Shown piece after piece: positions 23,663-29,849 of a stretch of 42,694 nucleotides of DNA (position 1 is the stretch's first letter; each line of letters starts with the position of its first letter). The position numbers and the translations under genes were made by a program. The DNA comes from an uncultured Oscillospiraceae bacterium (lineage in GTDB: Bacteria > Bacillota > Clostridia > Oscillospirales > Oscillospiraceae), in contig CAKSWA010000018.1 in assembly GCA_934511165.1 (NCBI GenBank), positions 1 to 42,694 on the forward strand, given 5' to 3'. Under the pieces are notes generated by a model, which ran no database searches, was not told the DNA's origin, and saw only the letters and a program-made list of their open reading frames with translations.

Positions 23663-24532
23663 TTATTCATCCCGTTCGTCCTGTTCGTCCGTTTTTTCTT
23701 CATTGACAAACAGCTCAAACAGTTCTCTGGCTCGCTCAGATTCCGGCTTTGAGTCTCTTTCTGAGCCCAGGACACTCTTCCCGGCCTCCGGAGCTTCCTC
23801 TGTCTCATCCTTCTTCGGATTCCCGCTCATCGCTGCCTTCCGGCATGCTTCTGCAAATGCCCTTGCCGCATTCCGGCGCGCCTCCGCAGCGGCTGCTGCC
23901 GTCAGGCTGTCGCTTTCTCCCTCCTTCAGGCTTTCGTCCTCCAACTCCGCAGCGTCAAGGGGATCGTCACCGTTGGACATGTGCTGAAGCTGTCTTCGGA
24001 GCGCTTCCCTTCTTGCACGAAATTCTTGCCAACCAGCTTTGCGGTTGATCTCTTCTGCCGCTTTTCGTGCTCTTTCCCTGTCTCCAAAGAGAACCGCGAG
24101 AAGCCCGCTGCCGCACCAGCCGTATACTTCGGCAGCCGCTTGAATGTTGCTGCGAATCATGCGGCTCGTAGGCGGAATGCCGTAGCATTCGCGAAAGAGT
24201 TTATATCGGGTCTCGCCGTCTGTATCATCCAGCAGGAAAAACCCGGTGTCTTTGGAAAGCTCCAAACGGAAGTTTACCTTGTGAAGATAGGCAGCCAGCG
24301 CCTTCATTATCTTTTCATCCCAGAAATCAGCGGTGATTGGCCAGCTGGAATACACTGTAAAGGAGGTAGCGTTTACTGCAATCTCAAACTGCCCGCGTTT
24401 TATCGGCCCGGAAAGAGTGCCCTCAAACTCAAAGGCGCCACGATCCTCATCAAATCGAAATTGTTTGTTTTCCTCCGCGAGGTAAGTACGAATGGCTGCC
24501 GCAATCTTTGGGGAATAGCTCTTGTTGTTCAT
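23663..24532 (-). CDS. YbjN-domain protein with acidic helical tail
   Basis: A 289-residue soluble protein. Residues about 5-115 look like a YbjN/type III secretion chaperone-like fold: AAAIRTYLAEENKQFRFDED, then FEIAVNATSFTVYSSWPI and a KALAAYLHKVNFRLELSKD segment. Such domains are small alpha/beta folds that bind partner proteins. Residues 180-289 are highly charged, low in hydrophobics, and probably disordered or helical. The ATG at 24532 follows GGAAGGGAG. It has its own promoter, and a terminator separates it from the kinase gene upstream. It may be an adaptor for the kinase or Lon-like protein, but only proximity supports that. Confidence 0.75.
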   Translation of the reverse strand: MNNKSYSPKIAAAIRTYLAEENKQFRFDEDRGAFEFEGTLSGPIKRGQFEIAVNATSFTVYSSWPITADFWDEKIMKALAAYLHKVNFRLELSKDTGFFLLDDTDGETRYKLFRECYGIPPTSRMIRSNIQAAAEVYGWCGSGLLAVLFGDRERARKAAEEINRKAGWQEFRARREALRRQLQHMSNGDDPLDAAELEDESLKEGESDSLTAAAAAEARRNAARAFAEACRKAAMSGNPKKDETEEAPEAGKSVLGSERDSKPESERARELFELFVNEEKTDEQDERDE

Positions 24533-24567
24533 ACGGTTGGTCTCCCTTCCTTGGTTTTTTCATTTAC

Positions 24568-24597
24568 AGCATACCATTGGCAGCGGGGAATTTGGAA
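24568..24597 (-). promoter_or_regulatory. Promoter of the YbjN-like gene
   Basis: On the minus strand TTCCAA (24597-24592), an 18-base spacer and TATGCT (24573-24568) with extended TGG. It resembles the 19228-19257 promoter in spacing, extended -10 and the sequence after it. Confidence 0.55.
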
Positions 24598-24601
24598 AAT
24601 G

Positions 24602-24637
24602 AACCAGTCCCCAGCTGCACACAGCCGGGGACTGGTT
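24602..24637 (-). terminator. Terminator after the kinase gene
   Basis: AACCAGTCCCC pairs with GGGGACTGGTT across a GC-rich inner stem (24602-24637), followed on the minus strand by CATTTTCC. Confidence 0.7.
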
Positions 24638-24650
24638 CCCTCGTTCGGTT

Positions 24651-25943
24651 TTATTCGATTACCACTTCATATATTGGTTCGGGAGAAACCGCCTCCCGGC
24701 GTGAAAATGCTTTGGAAAACCCCTCCGCAGAGGCGCGGAGAATGGCCGGGTGTACGCCGCAGCAGCGCAACACATCTATCGCTGTGTCCAATTCCTGAAG
24801 GAACGCTTCAGCCGTATCGATATCGCGGCGGGAAAGCCCGCGAGAGAGAAACTCTGCGAGAAGCTTTTGTTCATTTTCGGTCAGGACCCGCACACTCCTG
24901 CTCTGCCGGATGCGCTCATACAACGACAACGGCAAATCCTCACCGCCTTCTTCCACGTCAGACAGCAGCAGCTGCTGCAAAATGACAAACGCGGAGTAGA
25001 TATCCGATCGGATGCCAATCCTGTCATAATCGCAATTTATAAGCTCCGGAGCAGCATACCCTCGCGTGCTTGTTAAAAACACATCCGCACCGCCGGTCTT
25101 AATGATCCCACGTTCGTCAATCGGCAAGGAGCTGCCGAAATCCAGAAGGATCACTGGATGATTGCCCGGTCGATCCCCGTCATTGACATGAACATAGCTG
25201 ACAAGAATGTTTTCGGGTTTCAGATCGAGATGGGCGCGCGGTGCTTTGTGCCTGTGCAGCGCCCGCAGCGCGATCAGCACCTGTTTTACGAGCGAGAGCT
25301 CGTCCAGAACCCGCTCGCGCCCTTCGCCGGAAAACGACAGCTTGTCCAGAAACGTCCCGGCGTGCGTATCGATCGCGTGATATCGGTTGAGCGCGCTGTC
25401 TCCCACATCCGGCATTACTTTCGTCACAGCCAGAAACCGCGGATCGTTCGTAACACCGCCCGCCGCATCCTCGCGGTAGCGAAGCTGGTCAGCGGCAAGA
25501 AGCTCGCTGTCGAAGTTCTTTTCCGCCGTGCGGATGCGCCGTTTGTCTCGCAGGGTGAGGCCAGGGGCTTCCCGAATGCGGAGCCCGCTGCGGTAAACAA
25601 GGCCCCGATTCGCGAGCGAATACGGGTAAAACTCCTTGAGTACGGCGATGTGGCCGGTTCCTTTGTGGACGGCCTTGTAGCAGAGGCTGCTCCCCCCGGC
25701 AGCAAGAAATTCCACGACCTGATATTCTCCCAGTTCTGTGAGACCGGGAAGAGGCCGTCCGTCCGACGATGCTGCGGCATAGCCTTTTTCCGCGTGCACG
25801 ACCGTCCACGGCTGCCCGCTGGGAAGGACGGGAAGCGTTTCCCGTTTCCACATTCTGTCTGGGGAGAGGAGAATATACCGCCCATCCTCGTACACCATGC
25901 TGGGACACGTCACGCCGGTTTCCCCGGCTGTATTCCTGTCCAA
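24651..25943 (-). CDS. Serine/threonine protein kinase-like protein
   Basis: A 430-residue soluble kinase-fold protein. Residues 1-75 are a short N-terminal domain. The kinase core follows: a glycine-poor loop FLAAGGSSLCYKAV (about 80-95), the ATP-binding Lys in IAVLKEFYP (about 103), the catalytic loop HLDLKPENIL (about 236, with HLD in place of HRD) and the metal site LLDFGSS (about 265), then an APE-type end in GYAAPELINCDYD. Key catalytic residues are present, so it should be active. The start is probably TTG at 25943, with GGAGAGGTGA five bases upstream, the same arrangement as the SecD-P1-like gene. A GTG at 25952 overlaps the preceding stop but sits on the Shine-Dalgarno sequence. No transmembrane helix or PASTA domain is present. 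It is co-transcribed with the 398-residue gene. Confidence 0.88.
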   Translation of the reverse strand: MDRNTAGETGVTCPSMVYEDGRYILLSPDRMWKRETLPVLPSGQPWTVVHAEKGYAAASSDGRPLPGLTELGEYQVVEFLAAGGSSLCYKAVHKGTGHIAVLKEFYPYSLANRGLVYRSGLRIREAPGLTLRDKRRIRTAEKNFDSELLAADQLRYREDAAGGVTNDPRFLAVTKVMPDVGDSALNRYHAIDTHAGTFLDKLSFSGEGRERVLDELSLVKQVLIALRALHRHKAPRAHLDLKPENILVSYVHVNDGDRPGNHPVILLDFGSSLPIDERGIIKTGGADVFLTSTRGYAAPELINCDYDRIGIRSDIYSAFVILQQLLLSDVEEGGEDLPLSLYERIRQSRSVRVLTENEQKLLAEFLSRGLSRRDIDTAEAFLQELDTAIDVLRCCGVHPAILRASAEGFSKAFSRREAVSPEPIYEVVIE

Positions 25944-25948
25944 CGATT

Positions 25949-27145
25949 TCACCTCTCCTGCAATGCCTTGACCGTCGCCGTGCTGCGGGTCAGATATGCA
26001 TCCTCGCCCTCATACTTTTCAAAGACCGGTTCCTCCGGGTCCTCCAGATCCTGGAAAAGGATTTTCAGATAATCGTTGTCCGAGAGTTCCTGATTATCCA
26101 GCATATCCAGAACCAGCCGGTCAAATGGATCGTCACCGCCGACATCGATCTGCCGCCAGCCGCATTTGTCCAGCACATCGTTTACCTGCTGCATGTCCAG
26201 CGTTCCCTCCGTGCTGCCTCGCAGAAAGTAAAGAAGGAATGCTGTGAACAGCGTGCGGCTGATATCATTTTTTCCAAGAAGGAAGCCCTGGAGCAGTTTG
26301 GCGCACTTCCGGTTCTCCTTCATAACTTCCTCATCGTCCTCGACGTTACTTGTTGCATCCCTCGCGCTGAAAAGATATCCCAGATACATTTTGTCGTTCA
26401 CGTGGAACGAAAGCTCAGGGAAGTTCACAGGCCGTTTTCCTGCGCAGGGCTCGGTATCCATGTTCATAAACAGCGAGTCCATTTCGTCCGCGTTTCCGCG
26501 CCGGATTACCGAGCGTGCATACCGGCAGAGATATCGGATAAATTCGCGACGCGTGCGCTCACGAATGGTTGAAAACATCGGGAGATAATCCTTCACCATG
26601 GCGAGAAACGTCTCGTTATCTTCCTCTAAAAGCTCGTCGAACGCCGCCTGCAGTTCTGATGTCAGTGCGCATGTCTTTTTGCTGCCTGGCTCTTCCGGCG
26701 CCGGGCAGCAGGCGGCGTCAAGATAAGCCTCCATGCCCTCCGCCGTGCAGAAGAAGCGCCCTCTGCGCGTAAAGTATTCGTCGGTCGGAAGCTGCCGCGC
26801 AAGGGGCGCGATCTTCGCCATGATTTCGCAGAGCTCCGCTGCGCTGTAATGGAGCGCCAGCGCCCGCATGATGGTAATATCCGGGAGATTCCGCACATAC
26901 AGCGCTTCCGCACCGTAAATGCGCAGGAGCTTGTTGGCTTCGCGCGGGGTTCTTTGGGCGGCGATACAGTAGGCCAGGATCTTGGTTCTCCGTGAAATGC
27001 GCCGATCCTCGCCAATAAAGAGTCTCTCGAGAACGGCATCCTGTTTACTCTGGAGCCAGACACTCAGCGCTTCCCTATCCGCCCGGCAGTTTGCGGGAGC
27101 ACACCGGACGGCTGCATCTGCCAGTTTTTCAAATTTGGAACTCAT
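25949..27145 (-). CDS. Helical protein of unknown function, kinase operon partner
   Basis: A 398-residue soluble, mostly helical protein with no family I recognise. It has several cysteine pairs (CAPANC, ACCPAPEE) but no regular zinc motif, and an internal acidic stretch (NVEDDEEVMKENRK). The start is ATG at 27145 with AAGGAGG 8 bases upstream; an in-frame ATG seven codons earlier lacks a binding site. It lies directly before the kinase gene, with stop and start overlapping or nearly so, which suggests a stoichiometric partner or substrate of the kinase. Confidence 0.72.
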   Translation of the reverse strand: MSSKFEKLADAAVRCAPANCRADREALSVWLQSKQDAVLERLFIGEDRRISRRTKILAYCIAAQRTPREANKLLRIYGAEALYVRNLPDITIMRALALHYSAAELCEIMAKIAPLARQLPTDEYFTRRGRFFCTAEGMEAYLDAACCPAPEEPGSKKTCALTSELQAAFDELLEEDNETFLAMVKDYLPMFSTIRERTRREFIRYLCRYARSVIRRGNADEMDSLFMNMDTEPCAGKRPVNFPELSFHVNDKMYLGYLFSARDATSNVEDDEEVMKENRKCAKLLQGFLLGKNDISRTLFTAFLLYFLRGSTEGTLDMQQVNDVLDKCGWRQIDVGGDDPFDRLVLDMLDNQELSDNDYLKILFQDLEDPEEPVFEKYEGEDAYLTRSTATVKALQER

Positions 27146-27183
27146 ATTGCACGCCTCCTTATCCACTTTCTCTGCCGAATTGT

Positions 27184-27212
27184 ATCATATCACACCGGAG
27201 GAATTGTGTAAA
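27184..27212 (-). promoter_or_regulatory. Promoter of the kinase operon
   Basis: On the minus strand TTTACA (27212-27207), a 17-base spacer and TATGAT (27189-27184). Nothing else is visible in 27213-27358. Confidence 0.7.
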
Positions 27213-27358
27213 TGAGCCGCGTGCGCCCTTGTCAATCGATGTATCCGGAGAGTTATGGAAGACTTTTTCTCATCTCACAAGCCATATTCACGCTTTTGTG
27301 TCCGGCGGGGCGAGATTGCTCTCTCGGCGGTATTCGAGCGGGATACGTCGGCGTTTTC

Positions 27359-27559
27359 TTATTCCGTATAGGAGAATATCTCTTCCACCGTTGTGTGAAA
27401 GACTTTGGCGATATCCATGGCAAGCTTCAGCGAGGGGTTATAGCGCCCCCGCTCGAGATTGACGATCGTTTCGCGCCGGACGCCGACGAGATCGGCGAGC
27501 TCCGACTGTTTGAGCCCCTGCTTTTCCCGGTATTCTTTGATTTTGGTTGTCAGCGCCAT
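27359..27559 (-). CDS. Small XRE-family transcriptional regulator
   Basis: A 66-residue protein that is one helix-turn-helix domain: KIKEYREKQGLKQSELADL, then VGVRRETIVNLERGRYNPS and a FHTTVEEIFSY end. This matches the compact DNA-binding repressors often paired with a small membrane protein. The ATG follows AAGGGAGTCTGAGC, and the gene begins 2 bases after the stop of the membrane protein, so both are one operon. The 39-bp palindrome over the operon's promoter is the likely binding site. Confidence 0.93.
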   Translation of the reverse strand: MALTTKIKEYREKQGLKQSELADLVGVRRETIVNLERGRYNPSLKLAMDIAKVFHTTVEEIFSYTE

Positions 27560-27561
27560 GC

Positions 27562-27969
27562 TCAGACTCCCTTTTTATCCATAACGCAGAACAAAACCGT
27601 GCGGATTACCGCAAGCAAAACGAGCGTTCCCATCAGGCCGTAGCCGATGATCTCCGTGGAGATTGCGAATCGCCCGGCGGCGCAGACGAAGCCGAGCACC
27701 ACGATCAGTCCAACGATGATCTTCAGGCAGATCGCGTCGCACCGTTTGAGATTTGCCTCCGACATTTCATCCGGCTCTTCCTGCTTATATTTTTTGACGC
27801 GGATAGAGCGGGATACAAAATAAAAGAACGCGAAAACGTCAATGACGTACTGAATGGTCGTATAATAGTCCTTCCAGTCGTTCCGCGCCCACAGCCAATA
27901 AGTCATGGCGAGCAGAACAGCAAAAACAATCTTATCCGCAACAAGCTCCCGCAGCGATACTTTTTTCAT
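27562..27969 (-). CDS. Small membrane protein in operon with the XRE regulator
   Basis: A 135-residue protein with about four hydrophobic helices (IVFAVLLAMTYWLWA, YVIDVFAFFYFVSRS, CLKIIVGLIVVLGFVCAAG, YGLMGTLVLLAVIRTVLF) and a charged loop in the middle (KYKQEEPDEMSEANLKR). No motif names a function. The start is taken as the ATG at 27969, with GTGGGGG some 13 bases upstream. An ATG at 27990 is possible but has no binding site. Its partner XRE gene suggests it is either sensed by or regulated with that repressor. Confidence 0.8.
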   Translation of the reverse strand: MKKVSLRELVADKIVFAVLLAMTYWLWARNDWKDYYTTIQYVIDVFAFFYFVSRSIRVKKYKQEEPDEMSEANLKRCDAICLKIIVGLIVVLGFVCAAGRFAISTEIIGYGLMGTLVLLAVIRTVLFCVMDKKGV

Positions 27970-28000
27970 TTTTATATAATGCCCCCACATAATGCAACAA

Positions 28001-28058
28001 GTGATATATTTATCACATTCGATGTGGTAAATATATCACTTTGCATTTCCTCTGTCAA
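28001..28058 (-). promoter_or_regulatory. Promoter with 39-bp operator palindrome for the XRE operon
   Basis: On the minus strand TTGACA (28058-28053), a 17-base spacer and TATATT (28035-28030). A 39-bp inverted repeat (28001-28039, arms GTGATATATTTA with one mismatch further in, centre at 28020) covers the -10 box and the start site. A repressor bound there would block transcription. Confidence 0.85.
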
Positions 28059-28077
28059 TAGCAAGGTGCGAAAAAAG

Positions 28078-28620
28078 TCACTTTACTGTCTTTTCCCGCT
28101 GGAGCAGTTTCAGTATTCTCTGCCGGTTATAGCGCTGCATTACTACGAACAGCATGTCGAACGCCGCTGCCAGCAGGGAGGTCACGATAAACACCGGATA
28201 CGCGCCGAACCGGATGCCCGCCGCGATGGGCAGAAAGCTCAGCACAGCGCTCGTCTCATGCACGAGTTCCGCCTGACAGGTGGCCTGCGCGATCTCGTCC
28301 CAGGTATGAGCATGCGGATTGAAGAGCGCGCCATCAAAGGTCGGCATTTTGGCCTTCCATCTCTTCACATGCAACGCTTCGTATACTGCCATTTCCCGTT
28401 CTCCCACCCGATACCAGCGCCTCCGGTACTCCGCTTTGTTTCGCATCCCCACATGATACGAGAGTCCAACAAGCAGCCGCATGACGATATGATACGAAAT
28501 GGTACCAAAGGTGATGGCAAGCGACAGCAGGGCTTCCTGCGGTGTATTCCGGTACAAAAGGGACAGGATGACCGTGCCTGCCAGAGACAGCGCCGCGGTC
28601 AGCGTCATTTTCTTTGCCAT
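28078..28620 (-). CDS. Membrane protein, CrtO-like acyltransferase family (tentative)
   Basis: A 180-residue protein with two N-terminal helices (TLTAALSLAGTVILSLLY, ALLSLAITFGTISYHIVM) and two C-terminal ones (TSAVLSFLPIAAGIRF, YPVFIVTSLLAAAFDMLF). Between them is VKRWKAKMPTFDGALFNP, which resembles the conserved K-x-W-K-x-K-x-P-x-x-D segment of glycosyl-diaponeurosporenoate acyltransferase-like proteins. The likeness is short and no carotenoid genes are nearby, so the role is open. ATG at 28620 follows GAGGGAG, 20 bases after the GNAT gene. Confidence 0.78.
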   Translation of the reverse strand: MAKKMTLTAALSLAGTVILSLLYRNTPQEALLSLAITFGTISYHIVMRLLVGLSYHVGMRNKAEYRRRWYRVGEREMAVYEALHVKRWKAKMPTFDGALFNPHAHTWDEIAQATCQAELVHETSAVLSFLPIAAGIRFGAYPVFIVTSLLAAAFDMLFVVMQRYNRQRILKLLQREKTVK

Positions 28621-28640
28621 GTTTCTCCCTCGGCCATGAG

Positions 28641-29297
28641 TTAGTCACAAGACCGGCGCTGCTGCCGAATCTCCTCGCGTTTCTTTTTGGCGGTATTGTC
28701 GAGCAGCACACCGGCGAGAATGCCGAGGCTGATGCCCGGCGCCAGCCCCCAGATCATCTGGCCGCACATCTGCCCAACGGACATACCAATGGCGATGCCG
28801 AAGAGCATATACGTGGATATTTGGCTGGGGAGCGGACTTTCCTGCACAAAGCGCGGCCCTTCCTCGCCCGTCGTCCCGTCCGGCACAAAGCCGCACTTCT
28901 CCAGTACCCGCTGGGAAGCTTTATTCTCCGCCTCGGTTTCCGCTTCCACGAATACAACGTCTTTCTGTTTGAACGCCCACGCCGTCACGGCCTGCACCGC
29001 TTCGGTGGTATAGCCCTGCCCTTCGTACTCCGGCAAAACGCCGTACCCGATCTCCACAGCATGGTTTTTGACCGGCCCTTTGAAGCCAAGGTCGCCTATA
29101 CAGGTTGCAGAGTCTTTCAACGTCATCGCCCACGGCGCATACCAGACCCGATTCTCCGGATCACTTTTGCAGCCGGAGAGCATTTCGCCGTACGCGGAGC
29201 GGAGCTCCTCGGAAGGCGTGCGCTCCATCAGCGCTTCGATCTCCGCGTCCGACATCGGGCGCAGCGTCATCCTCTTTGTTTTGATTTCCGTTTTCAT
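28641..29297 (-). CDS. GNAT N-acetyltransferase with C-terminal glycine-zipper membrane segment
   Basis: A 218-residue protein. Residues 1-150 are a GNAT domain of the RimJ/RimL type: KTKRMTLRPMSDAEIEALM at the start, IGYGVLPEYEGQGYTTEAVQ as the acetyl-CoA loop, and ENKASQRVLEKCGFVPDG as the C-terminal motif. Residues about 165-205 are a hydrophobic glycine-rich segment (LFGIAIGMSVGQMCGQMIWG, then GISLGILAGVLLD) followed by a basic tail, so the enzyme is probably membrane-bound. The acceptor substrate is unknown. The start is ATG at 29297 with AGAAGGA upstream; an in-frame ATG at 29318 lacks a site. Confidence 0.87.
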   Translation of the reverse strand: MKTEIKTKRMTLRPMSDAEIEALMERTPSEELRSAYGEMLSGCKSDPENRVWYAPWAMTLKDSATCIGDLGFKGPVKNHAVEIGYGVLPEYEGQGYTTEAVQAVTAWAFKQKDVVFVEAETEAENKASQRVLEKCGFVPDGTTGEEGPRFVQESPLPSQISTYMLFGIAIGMSVGQMCGQMIWGLAPGISLGILAGVLLDNTAKKKREEIRQQRRSCD

Positions 29298-29321
29298 GGT
29301 ATATCCTTCTTTCCGCACGGA

Positions 29322-29440
29322 TCAGACTTTGATTTCATATCCATATTCGTGCAGCACAAAGCCATTTACGGAATTGCATCGGAATCATTCATAATGCTTC
29401 CCCATGATCTTCCGATTTCCTGCATTGTTTCGTATTTCAT
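29322..29440 (-). pseudogene. Possible remnant of a decayed short gene
   Basis: On the minus strand a 24-codon frame starts at 29440 (MKYETMQEIGRSWGSIMND). In the next frame a stretch ending GFVLHEYGYEIKV stops at 29322. The two read like pieces of one protein split by a frameshift. Neither piece has a good ribosome binding site and I know no family for it, so chance is a real alternative. Confidence 0.25.
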
Positions 29441-29470
29441 CTTTTCATCCCCAGCGCCTTTGACAGTCGG

Positions 29471-29501
29471 AACGGGGCATGACGTTTCGTCATACCCCGT
29501 T
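29471..29501 (-). terminator. Terminator-like hairpin ending the YoaK-U32-HAAS operon
   Basis: A 14-bp stem (29488-29501 with 29471-29484, one G-T pair) and a three-base loop lie just after the HAAS gene; the U-run is weak. Confidence 0.6.
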
Positions 29502-29514
29502 AAATATTCCGGTT

Positions 29515-29823
29515 TTAAAATATCTTCGAGAGCAGCACCGCCGCTGCGACGACCGCGGCGAGCGCCACGGCATAGAGCGTGCCGGTCACGAGCGGCTTTT
29601 TCGGGTGCGAGATGCGTCCATATTCGTCGTTTTCCGGCGGCACGGGGCTCGGCAGCGGCAGCTCGCTCTCGAGCTGCGCCACGGCCTCCTCCTCGGAAAG
29701 TCCCTGCTCCTTCAAGGCAGTGAGCTTTTTCTGATATTCCACGATCTTATCCAGCTTTTCCTCCGCAGGAAGCTGGTTGAAGCGTTTTTCCAGTTGGGCG
29801 AAAAATTCCGCGCCTGTCGCCAT
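29515..29823 (-). CDS. HAAS/DUF1700-type single-pass membrane protein
   Basis: A 102-residue protein. Residues 5-50 match the HAAS/DUF1700 helical signature (EFFAQLEKRFNQLPAEEKLD, then a YQKKLTALKEQGLSEEEAVAQL segment). A proline-rich linker and one C-terminal transmembrane helix (about 80-102, GTLYAVALAAVVAAAVLLSK) follow. HAAS domains usually work with a PadR regulator or a membrane partner; no PadR gene is adjacent. The ATG at 29823 follows AAGGAGG, and the gene sits 26 bases after the U32 gene. Confidence 0.85.
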   Translation of the reverse strand: MATGAEFFAQLEKRFNQLPAEEKLDKIVEYQKKLTALKEQGLSEEEAVAQLESELPLPSPVPPENDEYGRISHPKKPLVTGTLYAVALAAVVAAAVLLSKIF

Positions 29824-29849
29824 AGGTCGTTCCTCCTTGTTTTCTCCGG

